A stretch of DNA of 64,000 nucleotides from contig DAIDAJ010000047.1 of the NCBI GenBank assembly GCA_027310665.1, positions 21,590 through 85,589 on the forward strand. The letters are read 5' to 3'. Positions 10,145 to 20,413 of this stretch are shown in pieces. Within the stretch, counting starts at the first letter, position 1. Every line of letters begins with the position of its first letter. The notes below the pieces were generated by a model. That model saw nothing but the letters and a program-made list of their open reading frames with translations. It did no database searches and had not been told where the DNA came from. The DNA comes from Sideroxydans sp. Lineage in GTDB: Bacteria; Pseudomonadota; Gammaproteobacteria; Burkholderiales; Gallionellaceae. The position numbers were made by a program, and so were the translations under genes.

Positions 10145-12121
10145 ATGATACGAGCATATTACTCAGCTTTGATTCCCGCCTTTCTTCATGCATCAACTGA
10201 AGAAATTATGGGTGCATTGTCGCTCAACAATGACTATGCGCTTATTCAAACCCAGCGTGATGCGTGGGCTGCTCAAATTGAGATTCTTCGCACTGTGCTG
10301 AATGGGCGCGAAGGCTCAATATATTTTGAATATTCAATTCCACGTATGGGGCGAAGGATAGACGTTGTATTGTTGATCGGCCCAGTGATATTTGTTCTTG
10401 AATTTAAAGTAGGCGAGAAATCACATACCACTTATGCCTTTGATCAGGTGTTCGACTATGCTTTGGATCTGAAGAACTTTCATGAATCAAGTCATGATCA
10501 ATTCATCGCGCCGATCTTGGTTGCGACGGAAGCGGGGCAACTGCCAATAACAATTTCGTTCACTCCAAGAAATGACAAATTGCTTTTTCCAGTAAGAACG
10601 AACAAGGAACAGCTAGGGGAAGCTCTCGACGAAATATTGAAATATATTGGTGAAGGCAGAGTCGATGTAAGCGAATGGGAAGCCGGGCGCTACTGTCCTA
10701 CGCCCACTATTATCGAAGCAGCAATGGCCTTGTATAACAATCACGCGGTTGCTGAAATTACCCGTTCTGATGCAGGCGCGACCAATCTAAGGCTTACGTC
10801 CTCTACTATTTCTGAAGTTATTAATCTCTCAAGAGAAGGCGCTTATAAATCTATTTGCTTGGTGACTGGCGTGCCTGGCGCAGGTAAAACATTAGTCGGG
10901 CTGGATGTGGCAACAAAACATTCTGAGGCGGAAGACGATTTGTATAGCGTCTACCTGTCCGGCAATGGCCCGCTAGTAAAAATTCTTTGCGAAGCGCTCG
11001 CCCGCGATCAAGTTTCTCGTGGAAAAATCCGAGGCAACCGTGTAAGGATCGGGGAATCAAGAAGCTCCGTAAAATCATTTATACAGAATGTTCATCACTT
11101 TAGAGATGAATGCTTGCAAGATGAAAGCATGGCACCCATCGAACATGTGGCAATTTTCGATGAGGCGCAGCGGGCTTGGAATGTCGAACAAACATCCTCG
11201 TTTATGCGACGCAAGAAAAATCACCCAAACTTTAATCAGTCCGAGCCGGAATTCCTTATCTCGTGCATGGATAGACACGAAGAATGGGCGGCAATTGTTT
11301 GTCTTGTAGGCGGAGGGCAAGAAATCAACACAGGAGAGGCGGGCATTGGAGAGTGGATTAACTCTATTACTCGCTCGTTTCCAGATTGGCACGTCTATGT
11401 TTCCTCACGTCTGACGGATAGCGAATATCAGGCCGGCGAGGCACTTAAACAGCTTGAGTCACATGCAAATGTGACATATTTGGATGAGTTGCATTTGGGC
11501 GTATCTATGCGGTCATTCCGAGCAGAAGATGTATCACTTTTGGTAAAGCAGTTACTTGATTTAGAAATTGACTTGGCAAAACTCACCTACGAGAAAATAA
11601 AGACTCGATATCCGATCGTAATTACAAGGGATTTAGAGAGGGCAAAGGCTTGGCTAAAGCGCCATGCCCGAGGCAGCGAGCGCTATGGGATTGTTGTTTC
11701 ATCACAGGCTGAACGACTAAAACCACATGCGATAGATGTTAAATCGCCAATGGATCCCGTGAATTGGTTCCTAAACGAAAAAGACGATGTTCGGTCTTCC
11801 TACTACTTGGAGGATGTCGCAACCGAATTTCACGTTCAAGGATTGGAGTTAGATTGGACCTGTGTTACATGGGATGCTGACTTTCGCCATACAAAGAACG
11901 GCTGGAGTCATCATTCGTTTCGGGGAACTGGCTGGAACAGAATTAATAAAGACGAGCGGAAACAATATCTGAAAAACGCATATCGAGTATTGTTAACTAG
12001 AGCGCGGCAGGGGATGGTTCTAGTTGTGCCTGAAGGAGACCTGGAAGATCATACGCGCAGCTCCGGATATTACGACGGGACATATCATTATTTGAAAGAA
12101 ATTGGCTTTGCAGAGATTTAA
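10145..12121 (+). CDS. DUF2075 nuclease-helicase (Schlafen group 3-like helicase domain)
   Basis: A 658-residue soluble protein. The N-terminal 200 residues contain a PD-(D/E)XK-like nuclease signature: [21 protein letters not shown] supplies the Asp and the ExK. From about residue 235 a superfamily 1-type ATPase/helicase begins with Walker [10 protein letters not shown], then Walker [12 protein letters not shown]. The conserved DUF2075 tail follows, with [17 protein letters not shown] and [12 protein letters not shown]. The start [12 protein letters not shown] agrees with the family's usual N-terminus. Bases are clearly AT-richer than the neighbours, which suggests horizontal acquisition. 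Such proteins often lie in defence or restriction neighbourhoods; the function here is unproven. The next gene starts 14 bases downstream. Confidence 0.88.
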   Translation: MIRAYYSALIPAFLHASTEEIMGALSLNNDYALIQTQRDAWAAQIEILRTVLNGREGSIYFEYSIPRMGRRIDVVLLIGPVIFVLEFKVGEKSHTTYAFDQVFDYALDLKNFHESSHDQFIAPILVATEAGQLPITISFTPRNDKLLFPVRTNKEQLGEALDEILKYIGEGRVDVSEWEAGRYCPTPTIIEAAMALYNNHAVAEITRSDAGATNLRLTSSTISEVINLSREGAYKSICLVTGVPGAGKTLVGLDVATKHSEAEDDLYSVYLSGNGPLVKILCEALARDQVSRGKIRGNRVRIGESRSSVKSFIQNVHHFRDECLQDESMAPIEHVAIFDEAQRAWNVEQTSSFMRRKKNHPNFNQSEPEFLISCMDRHEEWAAIVCLVGGGQEINTGEAGIGEWINSITRSFPDWHVYVSSRLTDSEYQAGEALKQLESHANVTYLDELHLGVSMRSFRAEDVSLLVKQLLDLEIDLAKLTYEKIKTRYPIVITRDLERAKAWLKRHARGSERYGIVVSSQAERLKPHAIDVKSPMDPVNWFLNEKDDVRSSYYLEDVATEFHVQGLELDWTCVTWDADFRHTKNGWSHHSFRGTGWNRINKDERKQYLKNAYRVLLTRARQGMVLVVPEGDLEDHTRSSGYYDGTYHYLKEIGFAEI

Positions 12122-12134
12122 TGGAGAGACTGCC

Positions 12135-12572
12135 ATGAACTTCATTGATAAACGATCTGTAGCAACTTATGACGCCCAAAATGAATGGTGCATTTTCGAG
12201 TATCTCTATCGCGACGCGGCCAACTATAAAGCTTGGGGAGAAATTCTTCTGTCGGGTATTCCATCGGAGGATGATATGGCGGCAATGCGTGCTCGTTTAG
12301 AATCAGGTGAATATTTTGTTGCTGAACAAGTCGGCATTCCAGCTTTATACAAAGAGCTGTGGGACTTATCAGGGGGTCCTACAGAGGACGACCATGCATT
12401 GCACGAATTTGTAGCACTTCGTGTCGCGAGTGAGGATGAGAGAAAATCATTACCATTGTTTGGAGAGTTAGCAGGCTTGCTCAAAATTTTTCAATCAGTA
12501 ACCAAGTGGGATTACTCACTATCACCTAATTTCAAAACCACCTTTTGGCCGCGAGCCCCTTCCAGCGGTTAA
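12135..12572 (+). CDS. Hypothetical protein, probable partner of the DUF2075 gene
   Basis: A 145-residue acidic soluble protein (start MNFIDKRSVATYDAQNEWCI). GGAGAG at 12122 supports the ATG at 12135. No catalytic motif was recognised. It is mostly predicted helical, with a stretch SGEYFVAEQVGIPALYKELWDLSGG. It follows the nuclease-helicase by 14 bases, so the two are probably one transcript, and both share an AT-richer base use. Its function is unknown; an immunity, adaptor or regulatory role is possible but not shown. Confidence 0.7.
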   Translation: MNFIDKRSVATYDAQNEWCIFEYLYRDAANYKAWGEILLSGIPSEDDMAAMRARLESGEYFVAEQVGIPALYKELWDLSGGPTEDDHALHEFVALRVASEDERKSLPLFGELAGLLKIFQSVTKWDYSLSPNFKTTFWPRAPSSG

Positions 12573-12585
12573 GACACATTGAAAT

Positions 12586-12612
12586 AATACGAGCCGCATC
12601 GCGGCTCGTATT
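12586..12612. terminator. Hairpin terminator
   Basis: A perfect 12-bp stem (AATACGAGCCGC with its complement) and a 3-nt loop. It follows the hypothetical gene on the plus strand. On the minus strand it comes about 20 bases after the orphan thiC 3' fragment, so it may be the ancestral thiC terminator. Confidence 0.75.
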
Positions 12613-12633
12613 TGATTGCTTGAAGCAAGAAGC

Positions 12634-12700
12634 TTACGCCTTGTGATAAACCTCCGCCACCTGCTTCACAAACTCCACCGACTTCACTTCCATTCCCTTC
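12634..12700 (-). pseudogene. Orphan second copy of the thiC 3' end (direct repeat 1)
   Basis: On the minus strand this encodes [25 protein letters not shown], matching the last 20 codons of the intact thiC with one residue change (V for G). At DNA level it is about 92% identical over 60 bp to 13347-13413, offset by exactly 713 bp. The first part of thiC is missing. The two copies enclose the toxin-antitoxin pair. Confidence 0.85.
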
Positions 12701-12713
12701 CATAAAGATGGAT

Positions 12714-13055
12714 TCAGTCGTGGTGACTAAGTTCAACACAGGCGAGATTTTGCTCTGTCAAAGCCCGCTCGATCTCTGTGCGATGATCGAGAAGTATGTT
12801 GAGTACGACAGTCTTTGAGCGGTTAGGAATTTTGAGCCATATCACTTGTGGCGGATGTCCTGCCACAAGTGAGCGCTCCTGAAAATCCGAGTCTCGGCTA
12901 ACGATCACGAAACCATTGTCTTTTGCGTACTGCCAGATTTTGGAATCGCTTGCGCTCTCTAATCCCAACAGGGCAATTTGTGTCGAGCCGGGGAATGCGG
13001 TTTGCAGAAAGGGGACAATGCGTCTCGACAGATTTTCGTCGAGCAGCAGTTTCAT
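12714..13055 (-). CDS. DUF5615 family PIN-like toxin
   Basis: A 113-residue protein starting MKLLLDENLSRRIVPFLQ, the hallmark of DUF5615/Mut7-C-like PIN nucleases, with a later IVSRDSDFQ acidic cluster. Members are predicted RNases that pair with DUF433 antitoxins. Its start meets the stop of the DUF433 gene at 13055, so the two are coupled. The pair lies entirely between the duplicated thiC ends. The assignment rests on family pattern; toxicity is not shown. Confidence 0.88.
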   Translation of the reverse strand: MKLLLDENLSRRIVPFLQTAFPGSTQIALLGLESASDSKIWQYAKDNGFVIVSRDSDFQERSLVAGHPPQVIWLKIPNRSKTVVLNILLDHRTEIERALTEQNLACVELSHHD

Positions 13056-13276
13056 TACACAGCCACGTTGTACAAATTATGTTCGCGGTCTGCCGCAAAG
13101 GCGAGGCAGGCGCGAATGTCGGCAGATTCAAGTTCGGGGAAGTCCTCGATAATGTCCGCCTCGCTCATGCCATCGGCAAGCATTTCCAACACATCATAGA
13201 CGCTGATGCGCAGATTGCGGATGCAAGGACGCCCGCCGCGTTTGCTGGAATCCAATGTGATACGCGAGTCCGTCAT
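13055..13276 (-). CDS. DUF433 family antitoxin
   Basis: A 73-residue DUF433 protein: GGRPCIRNLRISVYDVLEML, then ADGMSEADIIEDFPELESADIRACLAFAADRE. The helix-turn-helix-like fold suggests DNA binding and autoregulation of the operon, as for other antitoxins. It is the first gene of the two-gene module and overlaps the toxin start. About 70 bases separate it from the thiC stop, so read-through from thiC could also express it. Confidence 0.88.
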   Translation of the reverse strand: MTDSRITLDSSKRGGRPCIRNLRISVYDVLEMLADGMSEADIIEDFPELESADIRACLAFAADREHNLYNVAV

Positions 13277-13346
13277 GATTTCCGCCTTTCCGGTTAGCTT
13301 GCCGACGCACTATAAGGGACATAGAGCGATAATTCAACGGCAAGCT

Positions 13347-15325
<1,979 letters not shown>

Positions 15326-15373
15326 AGCGTGCAAGGTACTGGAAAGCCGGGCTAAAGGCAAGCTGATAAAGCG

Positions 15374-15402
15374 TTGAGCAGGCGGGGTGCGCTTGCTATA
15401 CT
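15374..15402 (+). promoter_or_regulatory. Sigma-70 promoter of pcm
   Basis: TTGAGC (15374-15379), a 17-base spacer and TATACT (15397-15402) are close to consensus. Transcription would start near 15409, about 30 bases before the pcm ATG. Confidence 0.7.
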
Positions 15403-15439
15403 GTGCTGTGACAATAACTATGCAGCAAGGGGACAGGGG

Positions 15440-16093
15440 ATGAACAATATGGAACTCGCTCGCTTCAATATGGTGGAACAGCAGATACGTCCCTGGGACG
15501 TATTGGATGCGAACGTGCTCGACCTGCTCAGGAAAGTCAAACGCGAACATTTCGTGCCGGTGGACAAGCAGTCGATGGCCTTTATGGATGTCGAAATTCC
15601 CCTCGGGCACAACGCCAAGATGTGGTTTCCCAAGGTGGAAGCGCGCGCATTGCAGGCCCTGAAACTAAAAGTGAGTGACCGCGTACTGGAAGTTGGCACC
15701 GGCAGCGGTTACCTGACGGCGCTGATCTCACGCATGGCTCAGCATGTCACCAGTGTGGAACTGGTTCAGGAACTGAGCGCCCGTGCGGCCCGTACGCTGG
15801 CTGCGCATCATTACGATAACGTGACGCTGGAAGTCGGCGACGCTTCCAGAGGCTGGGGCAGCGAGAAGTACGATGCCATCGTGCTGACCGGCTCGGTGCC
15901 GTTGCCGCCGGAGTCCTTCTACCAGATGCTGAATACGGGCGGGCGGCTGTTTGCGATCGTGGGCGATGCGCCGGCGATGCATGCGACGCTGGTAACCTGT
16001 GTAGCTCCGGGCGTGTTCGAGACGATCACGTTGTTCGAGACCAGCGTAGTCCCTTTGATAAACGCCCCGCAACCGCAACGTTTCGCGTTCTGA
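15440..16093 (+). CDS. pcm: Protein-L-isoaspartate O-methyltransferase family protein
   Basis: A 217-residue SAM-dependent enzyme that starts repair of isoaspartyl damage in proteins. It has the PCMT N-terminal part (MVEQQIRPWDVLD, HFVPVDKQSMAFMD), the SAM-binding VLEVGTGSGYLTAL motif I, and VELVQELSARA. The second half, PLPPESFYQMLNTGGRLFAIVG, also follows the family. AAGGGG is spaced eight bases from the ATG at 15440; an ATG at 15449 is also possible. It lies directly upstream of the tolC-like gene, the usual betaproteobacterial order. Confidence 0.9.
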   Translation: MNNMELARFNMVEQQIRPWDVLDANVLDLLRKVKREHFVPVDKQSMAFMDVEIPLGHNAKMWFPKVEARALQALKLKVSDRVLEVGTGSGYLTALISRMAQHVTSVELVQELSARAARTLAAHHYDNVTLEVGDASRGWGSEKYDAIVLTGSVPLPPESFYQMLNTGGRLFAIVGDAPAMHATLVTCVAPGVFETITLFETSVVPLINAPQPQRFAF

Positions 16094-16129
16094 TCGCTTC
16101 CCGGCATGGTCGAGGATATTCATGCCAAC

Positions 16130-16158
16130 TTGAATTGTGCAGTCGCAGCAGGTAATAT
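16130..16158 (+). promoter_or_regulatory. Sigma-70 promoter of the tolC-like gene
   Basis: TTGAAT (16130-16135), a 17-base spacer and TAATAT (16153-16158). The -10 box overlaps a perfect dyad (16154-16175), which could be a repressor operator. Confidence 0.65.
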
Positions 16159-16175
16159 TAGCAAATTCTAATATT
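16154..16175. promoter_or_regulatory. Palindromic operator candidate before the tolC-like gene
   Basis: A perfect inverted repeat, AATATTAG-N6-CTAATATT, covers the predicted -10 box and start site and ends 11 bases before the ATG. The size and position suit a TetR- or MarR-type repressor; the regulator is not identified. Confidence 0.6.
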
Positions 16176-16186
16176 TGGAACGGGCG

Positions 16187-17527
16187 ATGAAATTCTCGAA
16201 AATTGCATTAAGCGTCGCGCTGGCCATGGCCGCAAGTCCAATGGCTGGAGCGGCGGATCTGCTGGATTTCTATCATCAGGCGCAAAGTCAGGATGCGGTG
16301 TTCGCGTCGGCGCGCGCGACAAGACAGGCCGGGCAGGAGAAACTGACGCAAGGCCGCTCGCAATTGTTGCCCAGCGTCAATCTCAACGCGAACAGCACCT
16401 ATAACAACGTCAATACGACGTATACGGGGGCCGGAGCTGCGCTGTTCCCGTTCCCTTCCGGTGATCAGCGCTTCAACAACCATGGTTACGGCGTAACGTT
16501 GGTGCAGCCCCTGTTTCGCGAACAGAACTGGGCGTCTTATTCCGAATCCGAATTGCAGGTGCTGCAGACCGAGGCGCAATACAAACTCGCCGAACAAAGC
16601 CTGATATTGCGCGTCGCACAGACGTATTTCGACGTGCTGATCGCGCAGGACACCGTGCAGCTGGCTGCAGCGCAGAAAACCGCCATTTCCGAACAGCTGG
16701 AGCAGGCGAAACGGAATTTCGAGGTCGGCACGGCCACCATCACGGATACGCATGAGGCACAGGCACGCTATGACCTGATCGTTGCGCAAGAGATCGCGGC
16801 GCAAAGCGACCTGGAAGTGAAGAGGCGTACCCTGCAGCAGCTGATCAATGCGGTTCCCCAGGAGTTGGCGCCCTTGGGCAAATCGTTCCAGATGGAACAG
16901 CCGCAGCCTGCCAATCTGGACAAATGGGTGGAGGGCGCCCGGCAACACAATTACCAGATCGCCAGCGCGCAAGCGGCATCGGAAATAGCCGAAAAGGAAG
17001 TGGATCGCAACCGGGGCGGGCATCTGCCGACGGTAGATCTGGTGGCGAACTATTCAAAGAACTCGGCAAACGGCAGTATCTACGGCATCGGCAGCGATAC
17101 CACCGCAACCACAGTGGGCGTGCAAATGAATATGCCGCTCTTCCAGGGCGGCGCGATCCAGTCGAAGTGGCGCGAGGCTGAGGCCAACCGCGAACGCGCC
17201 AGGCAGGATCTGGAAAACAACCGCCGTACTGTCGAGCTGCAAACCCGGCAGGCGTACTTGGGTGTGGTCAGCGGCATAGCACAGGTGCAGGCGTTGCAGC
17301 AGGCCTTGAAGTCAAGCGAAAGTCTGCTGGATGCAAGCAAACTGGGACACGATGTCGGCGTGCGCACCAATCTGGATGTCCTGAATGCCCAGCAGCAACT
17401 CTTCTCGACGCGCCGCGACCTGTACCAGGCGGAATACAACTATCTGGTCAGCCAGCTAAACCTGAAAGCGGCGGTAGGCGAGTTGAGCGAAGAAGATCTG
17501 AGCAAGGTCAATCAGGCGCTGCACTAG
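16187..17527 (+). CDS. TolC family outer-membrane channel protein
   Basis: A 446-residue TolC/type I secretion outer-membrane protein with a signal peptide (MKFSKIALSVALAMAASPMAGA). The mature protein shows the two-repeat TolC layout: LLDFYHQAQSQDAVFASARATRQAG at the start, YGVTLVQPLFRE, RVAQTYFDVLIAQDT, then in the second half VGVQMNMPLFQGGAI and VRTNLDVLNAQQQLF. It forms the outer-membrane exit duct for efflux or type I secretion. No inner-membrane partner is adjacent. The ATG at 16187 is preferred over an in-frame TTG at 16175 because it is preceded by GGAACGGG. Confidence 0.95.
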   Translation: MKFSKIALSVALAMAASPMAGAADLLDFYHQAQSQDAVFASARATRQAGQEKLTQGRSQLLPSVNLNANSTYNNVNTTYTGAGAALFPFPSGDQRFNNHGYGVTLVQPLFREQNWASYSESELQVLQTEAQYKLAEQSLILRVAQTYFDVLIAQDTVQLAAAQKTAISEQLEQAKRNFEVGTATITDTHEAQARYDLIVAQEIAAQSDLEVKRRTLQQLINAVPQELAPLGKSFQMEQPQPANLDKWVEGARQHNYQIASAQAASEIAEKEVDRNRGGHLPTVDLVANYSKNSANGSIYGIGSDTTATTVGVQMNMPLFQGGAIQSKWREAEANRERARQDLENNRRTVELQTRQAYLGVVSGIAQVQALQQALKSSESLLDASKLGHDVGVRTNLDVLNAQQQLFSTRRDLYQAEYNYLVSQLNLKAAVGELSEEDLSKVNQALH

Positions 17528-17532
17528 GAAAC

Positions 17533-17596
17533 GCAGATTTAGCCCGTTCGCCCTGAGATTGTCGAAGGGCCCCCACGAACGGAGGGCCTAATCTGC
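17533..17596. repeat. Large nested palindromic repeat between convergent genes
   Basis: Outer arms GCAGATT/AATCTGC, then CCGTTCG/CGAACGG, then an inner GCCCTGAGATTGTCGAAGGGC core make one long hairpin. The core is a widespread betaproteobacterial repeat type; a half-copy is at 8871-8886. It sits between the tolC-like and rfbD stops, where it may also act as a bidirectional terminator although it lacks T runs. Confidence 0.7.
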
Positions 17597-17620
17597 ACAT
17601 CCTTGGAACCAAAAAGCTGA

Positions 17621-18541
17621 CTATTGTGGCGCGAGCACCATGCCGGTCGGCTCATAGATCTCCCGCACGCACTCTGCAACGCTGTCCTGCCATTCCGGCA
17701 ATACGATCCCGAATGCATCGCGAACCTTGTCGTTGGCAAGAACGGAATTTGAGGGTCGCTTTGCCGGTACGGGATACTCGTGCGTGGCGATGGGGTGGAT
17801 AGCGAGAGCCTTGGATGCGAGCGCAGGATCATACTGGCGAGCCAGACGCACGATCTCCTCGGCATATTGATGCCAGTTGGTGCGCCCGGCGGCAGTCAGA
17901 TGATAAAGCCCACTCAAATTGCTATCCCGATCTGCACTCTGCCAAAAGGACAGGGTCGAAGCCGTGGCTTCCGCAATATCCCTTGCCCAGGTCGGCGCAC
18001 CGAACTGGTCGGCGACGATGCGAAGCTCGTTGCGCTCTTTCGCCAGTCGCAATATCGTCTTCACAAAATTCCCGCCATGCACCCCATATACCCAGCTGGT
18101 ACGCAAGATGAGGTGCTTGCAGCCGGAAGCGCGGATCGCCTGTTCCCCTGCCAATTTTGTCCCGCCATAGACGCTTTGCGGGTTGGGCGCATCGTCCTCG
18201 GTATAAGGCGCGGGCTTGCTTCCATCGAATACATAGTCAGTGGAGTAATGGACCAGCAATGCACCGAGACGAAGAGACTCTTCGGCCAATATCCCCGGGG
18301 CAATGCCGTTGACGGCCATCGCCCGTACCGCATCGCTTTCTGCCTTGTCGACAGCGGTATATGCAGCCGGATTGATGATGATGTCGGGAGCGATGTTGCG
18401 AACGGTGCGCCGGATCGCATCGGGATCGGTCAGATCCAGTTCTTTCGAGTCCGTGGCGACGACCTGACCGAAAGAGGCCAGAGAGCGCTGCAATTCCCAA
18501 CCGACCTGCCCATTCTTGCCGGTGAGCAGTATCTTTTTCAT
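17621..18541 (-). CDS. rfbD: dTDP-4-dehydrorhamnose reductase
   Basis: A 306-residue SDR enzyme for the last step of dTDP-L-rhamnose synthesis, reducing the 4-keto group. Motifs are the N-terminal LLTGKNGQVGWEL, the STDYVF segment, and the catalytic region YGGTKLAGEQAI. The start at 18541 overlaps the rfbC stop (ATGA), and a longer reading frame into rfbC is not needed. It is the last gene of the waa-rfb operon. Confidence 0.96.
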   Translation of the reverse strand: MKKILLTGKNGQVGWELQRSLASFGQVVATDSKELDLTDPDAIRRTVRNIAPDIIINPAAYTAVDKAESDAVRAMAVNGIAPGILAEESLRLGALLVHYSTDYVFDGSKPAPYTEDDAPNPQSVYGGTKLAGEQAIRASGCKHLILRTSWVYGVHGGNFVKTILRLAKERNELRIVADQFGAPTWARDIAEATASTLSFWQSADRDSNLSGLYHLTAAGRTNWHQYAEEIVRLARQYDPALASKALAIHPIATHEYPVPAKRPSNSVLANDKVRDAFGIVLPEWQDSVAECVREIYEPTGMVLAPQ

Positions 18542-19086
18542 GCAAAAACCTCTGCGTCGAGGAGGCACTTGCCGGCCTGATCCTTGGCAGAAAGCAGCGG
18601 GGTAGCCCCGCCCAGCTGCCAGTCGATGGCCAAGTCGGCATCGTTCCAGACGATGCATCGCTCATGCTCGGGCGCCCAATAATCGGTCGTCTTGTACAGG
18701 AACTCGGCAGAATCGCTCAGTACCACAAAGCCATGCGCGAATCCCTTCGGTATCCACAGCATCTTCTTGTTGTCGGCAGACAGGTTCACACCGACCCACT
18801 TTCCGAAGGTGGCTGAACTCTTGCGAACATCGACAGCGATATCCAGCACCTCACCTGCGATGACGCGCACCAGCTTGCCTTGTGGCTGACGTATCTGGTA
18901 ATGCAGACCGCGCAAGACATTGCGGGCGGATTTGGAATGATTGTCCTGAACGAAGGCATCGGCGACGCCAGTCAATTCAGTGAACCGCCGTTGGTTGAAA
19001 CTCTCGTAGAAGAATCCCCGGTCATCGCCGAATACTTTGGGTTCGATGATGAGCACATCGGGGATCGCGGTATGGACAACTTGCAT
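18538..19086 (-). CDS. rfbC: dTDP-4-dehydrorhamnose 3,5-epimerase
   Basis: A 182-residue cupin-fold epimerase acting on dTDP-4-keto-6-deoxyglucose. It carries the family motifs FYESFNQRRF, VQDNHSKSARNVLRGLHYQ with the catalytic His, KMLWIPKGFAHGF and the late CIVWNDADLAIDW. It overlaps rfbA upstream by one base (TGATG) and rfbD downstream by four, so the three are translationally coupled. Length is normal. Confidence 0.97.
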   Translation of the reverse strand: MQVVHTAIPDVLIIEPKVFGDDRGFFYESFNQRRFTELTGVADAFVQDNHSKSARNVLRGLHYQIRQPQGKLVRVIAGEVLDIAVDVRKSSATFGKWVGVNLSADNKKMLWIPKGFAHGFVVLSDSAEFLYKTTDYWAPEHERCIVWNDADLAIDWQLGGATPLLSAKDQAGKCLLDAEVFA

Positions 19087-19961
19087 CAGCGCCTCTCTTC
19101 GTTCAGCAGGCGTTGCAGATATTGCCCATAACCATTTTTGGACAGCGGAGCGATCAGCTTCTGCAATTGCGCAGCATCGATATAGCCCTTGCGATAGGCG
19201 ATCTCTTCAGGACAGGCTATCTTCAGGCCCTGGCGCTTTTCCAGCGTCTGGATGAACATGGAAGCTTCCAGCAGCGATTCGTGCGTGCCGGTATCCAGCC
19301 ATGCGTAACCGCGTCCCATCACCTGGACGTCAAGCTTGCCGCGATCCAGGTAGATCTGGTTCACGGTGGTGATCTCAAGTTCGCCGCGCGCAGAAGGCTT
19401 GATGGACTTCGCGATCTGCACCACATCGTTATCGTAAAAATACAAACCGGTGACCGCATAGTTCGACTTCGGCTTGAGCGGCTTTTCCTCGATGCTCAGC
19501 GCACGGCCGGATGCATCGAAATCGACGACGCCGTACCGTTCCGGGTCGAGCACGTGGTAGGCAAACACGGTGCCGCCGTCAGTCTTGTTCGCGGCCGGCG
19601 TCAACAAGGTGTCAAAGGCATGACCGTAGAAAATGTTGTCGCCCAACACCAGTGAGCAGGCATCCTTGCCGATGAAGGATTCACCGATGATGAAAGCCTG
19701 CGCAAGGCCATCGGGAGACGGCTGAACCGCGTAAGAGATACTCATCCCCCATTGCGAGCCATCGCCCAGCAACTGCTCAAAGCGGGGAGTGTCCTGCGGC
19801 GTCGAGATGACCAGCACATCGCGTATGCCTGAGAGCATCAGCGTCGTGAGCGGATGATAGATCATCGGCTTGTCATACACGGGGAGGAGTTGTTTGGAAA
19901 TCGTTTGCGTTACCGGATAAAGCCTTGTGCCGGAGCCGCCGGCGAGGATGATGCCTTTCAT
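19086..19961 (-). CDS. rfbA: Glucose-1-phosphate thymidylyltransferase
   Basis: A 291-residue nucleotidyltransferase making dTDP-glucose. It begins with the signature [18 protein letters not shown] and has [16 protein letters not shown] and GDNIFYGH. The family start is ATG 19961, but no ribosome-binding site precedes it, because the upstream bases are heptamer repeats of the inserted element. An in-frame ATG at 19997 forms TAATG with the stop of the four-helix-bundle gene and has an AAGG upstream. If it is used, RfbA gains 12 repeat-derived residues ([11 protein letters not shown]). Confidence 0.95.
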   Translation of the reverse strand: MKGIILAGGSGTRLYPVTQTISKQLLPVYDKPMIYHPLTTLMLSGIRDVLVISTPQDTPRFEQLLGDGSQWGMSISYAVQPSPDGLAQAFIIGESFIGKDACSLVLGDNIFYGHAFDTLLTPAANKTDGGTVFAYHVLDPERYGVVDFDASGRALSIEEKPLKPKSNYAVTGLYFYDNDVVQIAKSIKPSARGELEITTVNQIYLDRGKLDVQVMGRGYAWLDTGTHESLLEASMFIQTLEKRQGLKIACPEEIAYRKGYIDAAQLQKLIAPLSKNGYGQYLQRLLNEERR

Positions 19962-19962
19962 C

Positions 19963-19994
19963 GAGTGCAGAGTGTTGAGTGCTGAGTGCTGAGT
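19963..19994. repeat. Heptamer repeat, left end of the element
   Basis: Imperfect tandem heptamers GAGTGCA, GAGTGTT, GAGTGCT, GAGTGCT, GAGT. It is the inverted partner of 20381-20413. Confidence 0.85.
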
Positions 19995-19996
19995 CA

Positions 19997-20368
19997 TTAT
20001 GCTGTACCTTGTCTTTTTACGGATGCCCTGAGTCCCCCGACTAAACGGGCCACTTCTTCTGCTTGCTGCATTGATTCACCAAATTGCCGCTGGTCGATGT
20101 AACCGACATCGAGCGCGATATAAAGCTGGGCGCGCAACTCGGCGCAAGAAGCCTTGGCAATAACCAGAAAGTGATGGAATTCAGCTGCGCCACCGCGCTC
20201 AAATCCTTCCGCAATATTCGACATGACTGAAACGGCGGCACGTTGAATCTGGTCCTTCAATCCAAAATCTCTGGAAAATCCACCTTGTGAAGTGAGTTGA
20301 TAGATCGACGCAGCAAGTGCGCGCGCCTTTTGCCAAGCGATCAACTCCTCAAATCGCGAGATTCCCAT
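19997..20368 (-). CDS. Four-helix-bundle protein (S23 / 23S rRNA intervening-sequence type)
   Basis: A 123-residue all-helical protein with the family's pattern: [73 protein letters not shown] strong GGAAAGGAAG site precedes the ATG. Relatives occur inside 23S rRNA intervening sequences and as solitary genes, and they share the fold of the bAvd accessory protein of diversity-generating retroelements; their activity is not established. Here it sits alone in an LPS operon, between inverted heptamer repeats, with its stop overlapping a possible rfbA start. Confidence 0.92.
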   Translation of the reverse strand: MGISRFEELIAWQKARALAASIYQLTSQGGFSRDFGLKDQIQRAAVSVMSNIAEGFERGGAAEFHHFLVIAKASCAELRAQLYIALDVGYIDQRQFGESMQQAEEVARLVGGLRASVKRQGTA

Positions 20369-20380
20369 CGCTTCCTTTCC

Positions 20381-20413
20381 AACTCAGGACTCAGCACTCA
20401 GCACTCTGTACTG
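20381..20413. repeat. Heptamer repeat, right end of the element
   Basis: Tandem heptamers AACTCAG, GACTCAG, CACTCAG, CACTCTG, TACTG on the plus strand. On the minus strand they encode the last residues of RfbB (YRVLSAES) and its stop codon. Confidence 0.85.

Larger units (their letters stand above)
19963..20413 (-). mobile_element. Small element with heptamer inverted ends carrying a four-helix-bundle gene
   Basis: A 450-bp segment separates rfbB from rfbA, which otherwise overlap their neighbours. Its ends, 19963-19994 and 20381-20413, are inverted repeats matching at 28 of 32 bases and built from GAGTGCT/AGCACTC heptamers. The interior is one gene for an S23-type protein. No transposase is present, so mobilisation in trans is inferred. 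The element provides the stop of rfbB and lies against the rfbA start. Confidence 0.7.

Noticed and set aside
12586..12720. Integrase attachment site next to a tRNA
   Set aside because: No tRNA is present; the repeat here is the thiC tail, and no integrase gene was found in the window.
19997..20368. 23S rRNA intervening sequence
   Set aside because: The protein is of the IVS type, but no rRNA sequence flanks it; the flanks are rfbB and rfbA.
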